A DNA stretch of 6,959 nt from Pseudomonadota bacterium (lineage in GTDB: Bacteria > Pseudomonadota > Gammaproteobacteria > Xanthomonadales > Xanthomonadaceae): the NCBI GenBank assembly GCA_025355485.1, contig JANXZP010000024.1:1-6959 (forward strand), given 5' to 3'. The notes below the pieces were generated by a model. The model was not told the origin of the DNA and did not search any database. It saw only the letters and a program-made list of their open reading frames with translations. Positions 1-5,120 of this stretch are shown here, piece after piece (the stretch's first letter is position 1; every line of letters begins with the position of its first letter). A program made the translations under genes and the position numbers.

Positions 1-157
1 CCAGCAGTGATTGACGCTTCGGTGTTGATCAATTTGGATGTCGCAAATCGACCATTTGTGTACATTCGTTCGTCACGCCTGCTGAGTCGCGTAATTGACA
101 GGCGCCACCGCGCAACTGACCATTCATCATGTGGTTCCTAATTTCTGGATCTACTAA
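1..157. other. AT-richer non-coding left end with repeated TGAC motifs
   Basis: No convincing gene lies here. One forward frame stays open from the window edge to a stop at 139-141, but it has no visible start and its translation resembles no family I know. The stretch carries several A(T/C)TGAC-like words (near 9, 48 as ATCGAC, 94 and 115). Two of them sit in a 12-base imperfect direct repeat, at 88-99 and 109-120, which matches at 10 of 12 positions with a 21-base period. Base composition is visibly poorer in G and C than the genes from 737 onward. It may be a promoter and operator region for the gene at 158, or a worn end of a mobile element. Neither is proven. Confidence 0.4.
95..123 (+). 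promoter_or_regulatory. possible sigma-70 promoter for the DUF3592-like gene
   Basis: A perfect TTGACA at 95-100 is followed, after 17 bases, by GACCAT at 118-123. That hexamer matches the -10 consensus at only three of six positions. Transcription would start near 130, about 28 bases before the GTG at 158. The -35 box overlaps the first copy of the 21-base-period direct repeat (88-99) and the second copy (109-120) runs into the -10, so a repressor binding both could block it. The weak -10 keeps confidence low. Confidence 0.25.
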
Positions 158-583
158 GTGTTAATGCTGAAGAGACCTTCGCAATACGTCATGACTGTAT
201 TGGTCCTTGTCGTTATTGCTTTGACTGGCGATAACCGTGTGGGCGGGTATAAGCAGCTCGTCGACAGTCATGCGACTACTACGGCCAGCGCTACCTCGAC
301 CGCATGCTGGAATCACAACGAGGTCAAGTACGAATTCGAGGTGAAAGGAAGGAAGTACTCTGGAAATACTTATTGGCTTGATACGCCTTGCGACGGAATC
401 AAGCCGGGCTACCAATTTTCGGTGAACTACGACCCCTTGAACCCGACGCTCAACGCCACCATGGCGCCTGATGAGGCCTATTCCTTCCATCTGGATCATC
501 TTCTGGTGCGGATAGCCGCAGGGGTTTTCGTTATCGTCGGCTTCTTATTCGCCCCATCACGCCGGAAGCGCCGCTTCATTTGA
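158..583 (+). CDS. small membrane protein, DUF3592-like
   Basis: This 141-residue protein has hydrophobic stretches at about residues 10-23 and 115-132 and a soluble, probably periplasmic loop between them. The loop holds a YEFEVKGRKYSG stretch (59-69), then IKPGYQFSVNYDPLNP (81-96). This is the pattern of DUF3592 proteins, in which an extracytoplasmic beta-rich segment with a V-x-Y-D-P-x-N-P-like motif lies between two helices. C50 and C78 could form a disulfide. The basic end RRKRR fits the cytoplasmic side. The start is uncertain: GTG at 158 or ATG at 164, both keeping K5 and R6 before helix 1. An ATG at 191 would lose those positive charges. No strong ribosome site is visible. Local GC is about 45-47%, well below the neighbours, which suggests later acquisition. 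No biochemical function is known to me; the family match is from memory of the motif. Confidence 0.7.
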   Translation: MLMLKRPSQYVMTVLVLVVIALTGDNRVGGYKQLVDSHATTTASATSTACWNHNEVKYEFEVKGRKYSGNTYWLDTPCDGIKPGYQFSVNYDPLNPTLNATMAPDEAYSFHLDHLLVRIAAGVFVIVGFLFAPSRRKRRFI

Positions 584-736
584 AGCAAGCAGGTCTGAAT
601 TGCCTTTTTTTCGTAGTCGCCGCGAATATCTTCTTCTGGCCGAAAGCAAACCTTCGCGCCACCTGCAAACCAGGCAATTACGCGCAGCGAAGAGATAGCG
701 GAAACCCGGATCCGCTGATCGTGTGACCCTGCGCGC
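584..736. other. convergent intergenic region
   Basis: This gap separates the plus-strand gene ending at 583 from the minus-strand gene ending at 737. A seven-T run lies at 605-611, but no stem directly precedes it. The nearest hairpin (GAAGC at 565-569 with GCTTC at 573-577) is inside the upstream gene and about 28 bases away. A second inverted repeat at 697-716 lies downstream of the minus-strand gene. I see no gene or RNA here. Confidence 0.5.
697..716. repeat. 6-bp inverted repeat, weak terminator candidate
   Basis: AGCGGA at 697-702 and TCCGCT at 711-716 form a perfect six-base-pair stem around an eight-base loop. It lies 20 bases past the stop codon of the minus-strand gene at 737-1507, where a terminator would be expected. 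No T run follows the stem on either strand, so an intrinsic terminator is only a guess. Confidence 0.25.
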
Positions 737-1507
737 TCAGCGTGGCAAGCGAACGGTGTTGAGCTCGCGGATGCCGGTGATCAGGCAGCGTTGCCCGTCG
801 GCGATGACCGCATCCCTGTTCATCACGACCTTGGTCGAGAAGTTCTCGATCTTGATGTGATCGGCGCTCAGCAGGCCAGGGCATGCGCTCGCGAAGTCCA
901 GCAGGTAGGCCTCGTCGTAGGTGTTGTACACCGCGAGTTGGCGCGTGCCGACGGGTACCCAGCGGCCCGGGTTGTAGCGGAACATCCCGACGTAGCCGGC
1001 GGCCGCTTTTTCGTACGGTGCAGGGTCGGCGGGCTGGCGCAGGGTCGGGCCGAGCTGGGGTGGCGGCGCAGGGGGCGGCGGAGCAGCAGGTTGCAGAGGT
1101 GGTGGCGGACTCATCTGCCCGGGCGTCGGTGGACTTGCCGCCTCGGGCCTGGCTTGAGCGGCGATCTCGGCCTTCCTGCGCGCATCCTGCACGGCGGGCG
1201 CGTCCTGGTTCTCGAGTGAGCGCAGGCGCTCCTCGAGCAATTCCTGGTCGTGATCCAAGCCGTGGATCTGCGTGCGCAAGGCGCGCTGCTTGTCCGCGCG
1301 CGCCGGATCGGCGGCCGGATCGTGTTCGAGTCGGTACAACTGCGATTCGAGCGACTGCAGGTCGTTGTCCATGCGATCGATCTGCGCACGCAGCGCGCGT
1401 TCTTCGGCGGCGCGCGCTTCGTCATCGCGCGAGGTCGCCGCTGCGGGGCCGCTGACGAGCAGGATCAGGGCGAATGCAATCGCGAATCGGGCGACGCGGG
1501 CTGACAT
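737..1507 (-). CDS. secreted coiled-coil protein with C-terminal DUF6491-like domain
   Basis: The 256-residue product begins with a signal peptide (basic MSARVAR, hydrophobic 8-19, likely cleavage near PAAA-TS at 24-25), so it should be exported. Residues 28-103 are charged heptad-like coiled coil in two copies (about 36-66 and 73-103), each of the form RALRxQI-x2-(M/L)D-x-D ending in LExxLxxLE. Residues 121-163 are proline-rich, with runs of four prolines. Residues 168-250 form a compact domain with WVPVG, a YDEAYLLDF segment and cysteines C209 and C241, matching the DUF6491 pattern (W-x-P-x-G, then E-A-Y-L-L, C-P and Q-R-C). The start at 1507 was chosen over an in-frame ATG at 1654 because it begins the signal peptide and has GGAG six bases upstream. 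The gene stands alone, divergent from the esterase operon. Function is unknown; an envelope role is inferred. Confidence 0.85.
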   Translation of the reverse strand: MSARVARFAIAFALILLVSGPAAATSRDDEARAAEERALRAQIDRMDNDLQSLESQLYRLEHDPAADPARADKQRALRTQIHGLDHDQELLEERLRSLENQDAPAVQDARRKAEIAAQARPEAASPPTPGQMSPPPPLQPAAPPPPAPPPQLGPTLRQPADPAPYEKAAAGYVGMFRYNPGRWVPVGTRQLAVYNTYDEAYLLDFASACPGLLSADHIKIENFSTKVVMNRDAVIADGQRCLITGIRELNTVRLPR

Positions 1508-1513
1508 GGCGTG

Positions 1514-1519
1514 CTCCAG
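1514..1519 (-). promoter_or_regulatory. ribosome binding site fixing the start at 1507
   Basis: On the minus strand CTGGAG ends six bases before the ATG at 1507-1505. It supports this start rather than the longer reading that begins at 1654, which would put about 49 non-hydrophobic residues ahead of an otherwise typical signal peptide. Confidence 0.6.
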
Positions 1520-1537
1520 GATCGAGTCGACGCTGCC

Positions 1538-1566
1538 AACATGCACCGCGAGGCCGATGCTGTAAA
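1538..1566 (-). promoter_or_regulatory. possible promoter of the DUF6491-like gene
   Basis: Reading the minus strand, TTTACA (1566-1561) is one mismatch from the -35 consensus. Seventeen bases later comes CATGTT (1543-1538), which matches the -10 at three of six positions. The predicted leader is about 25 bases and includes the GGAG site. The weak -10 makes this tentative. Confidence 0.2.
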
Positions 1567-1644
1567 GACCTCGGTCGACATCATCGCGTTCGCCGCGTGC
1601 CGCGCATTGCGCTACTGTGGCGCCCTTTCGGACGCGATCGATCC

Positions 1645-2328
1645 ATGACCTCAAGCAACCTGCTCGACTGCATCGAAACCCAGACCGGCCCCGAGCCGGC
1701 CTGGACCATCCTGTGGCTGCATGGCCTCGGCGCCGACGGCAACGACTTCGCGCCGCTGGTGCCGCAACTGCTGCGGCGTGGCTGGCCGGCGCTGCGCTTC
1801 GTGTTTCCGCACGCGCCGGTGCGCGCGATCACGGTCAACGCCGGCATGCGGATGCGCGCGTGGTACGACATTGCCGGATTCGAGCTGGATCGGCGCGAAG
1901 ACGAAGCCGGCGTGCGCCAGAGCATGGCGCAGGTGGAAGCGCTGATCGCGCGCGAAGGCGAACGCGGGATTCCGCCATCGCGGATCGTGCTCGCGGGTTT
2001 CTCGCAGGGCGGCGCGATCGTGCTGGCGGCTGGATTGCGTCGCGAGCAACCGCTGGCGGGACTGGTCGCGTTATCCACATATCTGCCTCTGGCGGCGAAC
2101 AGCATCGCCGAAAGCACGCAGGCCGCGCGCACGACGCCGGTGTTCATGGCGCACGGCAGCCTCGATCCGGTGGTGTCCGAACTGCTCGGCCGCAACAGTC
2201 GCGACGCGTTGCAGGCGCTGGGCATGGACGTGGAATGGCACAGCTATCCGATGGCGCACCAAGTGTGTCCGCCCGAAATCCAGGCGCTGACGATGTGGCT
2301 CGGCGCGCGCTTCGCGAGCGTCGGCTGA
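1645..2328 (+). CDS. alpha/beta-hydrolase carboxylesterase / phospholipase family (Abhydrolase_2)
   Basis: This 227-residue cytoplasmic serine hydrolase belongs to the carboxylesterase/lysophospholipase-like family (PF02230; relatives include Pseudomonas carboxylesterase II and E. coli YpfH), which hydrolyses short-chain esters. The length is usual for the family. The oxyanion-loop motif HGLGADGND is at 26-34, the nucleophile elbow GFSQGG puts the catalytic serine at S120, and D174 (in GSLDPVV) and H205 (in YPMAH) complete the triad, so it should be active. There is no signal peptide. The ATG at 1645 gives the standard N-terminus; an in-frame ATG at 1474 would overlap the divergent gene and add a low-quality extension. 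The ribosome site is weak. It lies 14 bases before the AlgZ-like kinase gene and probably heads that operon. The natural substrate cannot be told from the sequence. Confidence 0.93.
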   Translation: MTSSNLLDCIETQTGPEPAWTILWLHGLGADGNDFAPLVPQLLRRGWPALRFVFPHAPVRAITVNAGMRMRAWYDIAGFELDRREDEAGVRQSMAQVEALIAREGERGIPPSRIVLAGFSQGGAIVLAAGLRREQPLAGLVALSTYLPLAANSIAESTQAARTTPVFMAHGSLDPVVSELLGRNSRDALQALGMDVEWHSYPMAHQVCPPEIQALTMWLGARFASVG

Positions 2329-2342
2329 GCGATACTCGCGTC

Positions 2343-3374
2343 ATGCGCGCTCCGACACAGCTATGGGTTCCGGATTTCTGCCGATTGCCGACCTTGTTCG
2401 CGGTGATCGTCAGCGCCGAATTGGTCGTGCTGGTGCTCGCGTTCGCGCCACTCGACAACGAGCGCGCGCAAGTCTGGGCATTCGGCACCGCCAGCCTGTT
2501 CGCGCAGTGGACCGGATTGACCAGCGCGTTGCTGTTGTGCAAGTTGCGCGGCGCGCTGTCGCGATTGCGGTTGCTGCCGGGCGCGCTGCTGGCGTGGCTG
2601 GTGCCGGTGGCGGTCGCCGCGCTGGGCGCGTGGTTGTTGTACCAGATCAACCTCGGTCTGCATTTGCTCGGCGCGCCAATCGCAGATCCGCTGCGTTTCG
2701 TGATCCGTTGCGCTGCGCTGGCCGGACTGATCGGCGCGGTCGCCCTGCGCTATGCGTACGTGCAGGAACAGTGGCGGCAGCAGGTGAGCGCGCAGGCCAA
2801 GGCCGAATCCGAATCGCTACAGGCGCGCATCCGCCCGCATTTCCTGTTCAACAGCATGAACACGATCGCGAGCTTGGTGCGCAGCGATCCGCAGAAGGCC
2901 GAGCGCGCGGTGGAAGATTTGTCCGACCTGTTCCGCGCCGCGCTCGGTGCCGGCGAGGGCGAGTCCACGCTCGCCGAGGAAGTCGAACTGGTGGAGCGCT
3001 TCCTCGCGATCGAAACCCTGCGTCTGGGCGATCGCTTGCGGGTGCAATGGCAACGCGAGGAACCGCTGCCGTGGGACCTGAAACTTCCGCGCCTGGTGCT
3101 ACAGCCGCTGGTCGAGAACGCGATCATCCACGGCATAGCGCAACTCGGCGATGGCGGCACGATCGCGATCGGTCTGCGCACGCAGGACACGCGGTTGATG
3201 GTGACGGTCGGCAACCCGTGCCCGAACGATGCGGCGCACGACCCGCATGGCAACGGTCATGCCCAGCAGAACATCCTGCATCGCCTGCGCTATCGGTTCG
3301 GAACCGCGGCGAGCATGGTCAGTCGCCACGACGCTGGCTACTATGCCTGCGAGCTGACACTACCCCTGACATGA
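2343..3374 (+). CDS. algZ: LytS/AlgZ-type sensor histidine kinase
   Basis: This 343-residue inner-membrane histidine kinase would autophosphorylate and pass phosphate to the LytTR regulator encoded next. Four hydrophobic segments lie at about 17-37, 44-66, 80-100 and 117-137. No periplasmic sensor domain is seen. The cytoplasmic part has the His_kinase motif of the LytS/YehU group, RPHFLFNSMN at 164-173, with H166 as the phosphorylation site. The ATP-binding N-box is LVLQPLVENAIIHG (251-264, N259). A reduced G-box-like stretch follows at 303-315 (GNGHAQQNILHRL). Order and size match AlgZ (FimS) of Pseudomonas, where the pair controls alginate and type IV pili. What it senses or controls here is not shown. 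ATG 2343 lies 14 bases after the esterase stop, with no strong Shine-Dalgarno, so translational coupling is likely. Confidence 0.9.
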   Translation: MRAPTQLWVPDFCRLPTLFAVIVSAELVVLVLAFAPLDNERAQVWAFGTASLFAQWTGLTSALLLCKLRGALSRLRLLPGALLAWLVPVAVAALGAWLLYQINLGLHLLGAPIADPLRFVIRCAALAGLIGAVALRYAYVQEQWRQQVSAQAKAESESLQARIRPHFLFNSMNTIASLVRSDPQKAERAVEDLSDLFRAALGAGEGESTLAEEVELVERFLAIETLRLGDRLRVQWQREEPLPWDLKLPRLVLQPLVENAIIHGIAQLGDGGTIAIGLRTQDTRLMVTVGNPCPNDAAHDPHGNGHAQQNILHRLRYRFGTAASMVSRHDAGYYACELTLPLT

Positions 3375-3418
3375 AACACACAGGCATGAAGCACGCACGC
3401 AGGAAGAGCGTCCCATGA
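3371..3418 (+). CDS. possible 15-codon bridging ORF between algZ and algR
   Basis: An ATG at 3371-3373 overlaps the kinase stop (TGA 3372-3374) as ATGA. The frame reads MKHTGMKHARRKSVP and stops with TGA at 3416-3418, itself overlapping the regulator's ATG at 3415 as ATGA. The peptide is basic, and its first ten codons are a 15-base imperfect tandem repeat (3371-3385 and 3386-3400, 12 of 15 identical). It may be a coupling relay that carries ribosomes from the kinase gene to the regulator gene. It may also be chance: no strong ribosome site precedes it, and the regulator has its own good one at 3401-3406. Confidence 0.25.
   Translation: MKHTGMKHARRKSVP
3401..3406 (+). promoter_or_regulatory. 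strong ribosome binding site of the AlgR-like gene
   Basis: AGGAAG (extended to AGGAAGAG) ends eight bases before the ATG at 3415. It is the clearest Shine-Dalgarno in the operon and fixes the regulator start, which coincides with the conserved receiver N-terminus. It implies that the regulator can be translated independently and perhaps more strongly than the kinase. Confidence 0.65.
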
Positions 3419-4152
3419 AAGTGCTGATCGCCGACGACGAGCCGCTCGCGCGCGAACGCCTGCGCGCCATGCTCGCCGAACACGCCGATATCGCGGTCGT
3501 TGGTGAAGCGGGCAATGGCCGCGAAGCGCTGGATGAAGTCGCGCGTTTGCAGCCCGACCTGCTGCTGCTGGACATCGCGATGCCGGTGATGGACGGGCTG
3601 GAAGCCGCGCACCACCTTGCGATGCTGGATGCGCCGCCGGCGCTGGTGTTCTGCACCGCGTTTGATGAGCACGCGCTGGCGGCGTTCGAGGCCGCCGCGG
3701 TCGATTACCTGGTGAAACCCGTGCGCGCCGAACGCCTCGCCGCCGCACTCGAGCGCGCGCGCCGCTACGTCGCTTCGCGACCGGATGCGCCGCGTCCGCC
3801 GGAACTGCCGCGCAGCAAGCCGCGCACGCATCTCTCGGCGCGGCTGCGCGGCAGCCTGCGGCTGATTCCGGTCGGCGAGATCGTCTACCTGCAGGCCGAC
3901 GAGAAATACGTCTCGGTGCACCACGCGCATGGCGAGGATCTGATCGAGGAATCGCTGAAGTCGCTGGAGCTCGAATTCGGCGAACGCTTCCTGCGCATCC
4001 ACCGCAACTGCCTGATCGCAGCGAGCGCGCTGACCGAACTGCGTCGCGATGCCGACGGCCAGGCGCACGTGGTGCTGCGCAACGTGGCCACGCCGCTGGA
4101 AGTCAGCCGACGCTGCCTGCCGCAACTACGCGATCGGCTGCGGCGATTGTGA
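3415..4152 (+). CDS. algR: LytTR-family response regulator, AlgR-like
   Basis: This 245-residue DNA-binding response regulator has a receiver domain at about 1-118 and a LytTR domain at about 140-240, the usual AlgR layout and size. The receiver keeps every key residue: acidic pair D7-D8, phospho-acceptor D53 (in LLDIAMP), T81 and K101 (in LVKPV). A proline-rich linker (about 122-136) joins the two. The LytTR part carries typical AlgR-like segments such as EIVYLQADEKYV (155-166) and FGERFLRIHRNCL (188-200). The regulator would be phosphorylated by the kinase encoded just upstream and then bind promoter repeats. In Pseudomonas AlgR controls alginate and type IV pilus genes; the targets here are unknown. 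Its stop is one base before hemC. Confidence 0.93.
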   Translation: MKVLIADDEPLARERLRAMLAEHADIAVVGEAGNGREALDEVARLQPDLLLLDIAMPVMDGLEAAHHLAMLDAPPALVFCTAFDEHALAAFEAAAVDYLVKPVRAERLAAALERARRYVASRPDAPRPPELPRSKPRTHLSARLRGSLRLIPVGEIVYLQADEKYVSVHHAHGEDLIEESLKSLELEFGERFLRIHRNCLIAASALTELRRDADGQAHVVLRNVATPLEVSRRCLPQLRDRLRRL

Positions 4153-4153
4153 A

Positions 4154-5086
4154 ATGACGAACACCACCACGCTGCGCCTTGCGACGCGCGAGAGCCCGCT
4201 CGCGTTGTGGCAGACCGAACACGTCGCCGCGCTGCTGCGCGCCGCGCATCCGCAGTTGCGCGTCGAGCTCGTGCCGATGACCACGCGCGGCGACCGAATC
4301 ATCGATCGTCCGCTGTCCGATATCGGCGGCAAGGGTTTGTTCCTGAAGGAGCTCGAAGTCGCGATGCAGGAGGGTCGCGCCGATGCGGCCGTGCATTCGC
4401 TGAAAGACGTGCCGATGGAACTCGACGGCCCATTCGGGCTGGCTGCGGTGCTCGAACGCGCCGATCCGTTCGATGCATTCGTCAGCAATCGATGGGACAG
4501 CCTCGACGCATTGCCGCATGGCGCGCGCGTAGGTTCGTCGTCGCTACGGCGGCAGGCGCAGTTACGCGCACGCCGGCCGGACCTGTTGATCGAAGACCTG
4601 CGCGGCAATGTCGGCACGCGCCTGAAAAAGCTGGACGCTGGCGATTACCACGCGATCCTGCTCGCCTGCGCGGGATTGCAGCGACTCGGTCTGGGCGATC
4701 GCATCCGCCAACGACTGATTGCACCGGATTGGGTGCCGGCCGTTGCGCAGGGTGCGATCGCGATCGAATGCCGCGACGACGCTGCCGCGACGCGAGCGCT
4801 GCTCGGCGTACTCGATCACGCATCGACACGCACCTGCGTCGAGGCCGAGCGCGCGATGAACCGACGCCTGCATGGCAGTTGCACCGTGCCGATCGCCGGA
4901 TACGCAACGCTCGCCGACGGCGGTCTGTCGTTGCAGGGGTTGGTCGGCGATGCTGCTAGCGGTGAGCTGGTGCGTGCCGATGCGACTGGTGCCGCCGATG
5001 ATCCACGGGGATTGGGTCTGCGCGTCGCCGTGAACCTGCTCGCGGCTGGCGCCGACAGGCTGCTTGCGCGTTTTTCAGCGCATTGA
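4154..5086 (+). CDS. hemC: hydroxymethylbilane synthase (porphobilinogen deaminase)
   Basis: HemC (EC 2.5.1.61) joins four porphobilinogen molecules into hydroxymethylbilane in the cytoplasm, the step before uroporphyrinogen III on the way to haem and sirohaem. The 310 residues match the roughly 310 usual for the family. Visible motifs are the N-terminal LATRESPLALWQ (9-20), TTRGDRI (43-49), DIGGKGLFLKELE (56-68), HSLKDVP (81-87, with D85 as catalytic aspartate), the substrate-binding arginines in GSSSLRRQAQ (127-136) and C243 in HGSCTVP, which binds the dipyrromethane cofactor. The ATG at 4154 starts one base after the regulator stop and lacks a good Shine-Dalgarno, so it is probably translationally coupled. 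The algZ-algR-hemC order is known from Pseudomonas. Here hemD does not follow; the next gene is convergent. Confidence 0.97.
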   Translation: MTNTTTLRLATRESPLALWQTEHVAALLRAAHPQLRVELVPMTTRGDRIIDRPLSDIGGKGLFLKELEVAMQEGRADAAVHSLKDVPMELDGPFGLAAVLERADPFDAFVSNRWDSLDALPHGARVGSSSLRRQAQLRARRPDLLIEDLRGNVGTRLKKLDAGDYHAILLACAGLQRLGLGDRIRQRLIAPDWVPAVAQGAIAIECRDDAAATRALLGVLDHASTRTCVEAERAMNRRLHGSCTVPIAGYATLADGGLSLQGLVGDAASGELVRADATGAADDPRGLGLRVAVNLLAAGADRLLARFSAH

Positions 5087-5099
5087 AACCCAGGTCGGA

Positions 5100-5120
5100 A
5101 CGCTGTCAGTAGTACAGCGT
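5100..5120. terminator. hairpin at the convergent hemC / anchor-subunit junction
   Basis: ACGCTGT (5100-5106) and ACAGCGT (5114-5120) form a perfect seven-base-pair stem with a seven-base loop. The stem covers the last codons of the minus-strand anchor gene and lies 13 bases beyond the hemC stop, so it could end both transcripts. There is no T run directly after it on either strand, so it may need Rho or only stabilise the 3' ends. A weaker stem, TTTCA with TGAAA (5073-5088), spans the hemC stop. Confidence 0.35.

Noticed and set aside
1..141. Open forward frame from the window edge to a stop at 139-141, beginning like a PIN-domain strand (VIDASVLINL)
   Set aside because: Only the first ten residues resemble a PIN domain. 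The rest has no matching acidic residues or helices, and no start is visible.
565..611. Hairpin plus T run as an intrinsic terminator for the DUF3592-like gene
   Set aside because: The stem (565-577) lies inside the coding sequence and about 28 bases separate it from the T run, which is too far for an intrinsic terminator.
791..1455. Long plus-strand open frames opposite the DUF6491-like gene
   Set aside because: They are arginine-rich shadow frames of a GC-rich gene, without ribosome sites. The minus strand has a signal peptide, a coiled coil and a recognisable domain.
1474..1644. Upstream extension of the esterase to an ATG at 1474
   Set aside because: It would overlap the divergent gene and its promoter and adds 57 low-quality residues before the conserved N-terminus.
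2363..3370. Long second plus-strand frame inside the kinase gene
   Set aside because: It is a shadow frame of the kinase; only its last 16 codons, past the kinase stop, are of interest and they are listed separately.
3319..4125. 268-codon minus-strand open frame across the response regulator
   Set aside because: It is antisense to an intact AlgR-like gene with all key residues; its translation has the skewed composition of a shadow frame.
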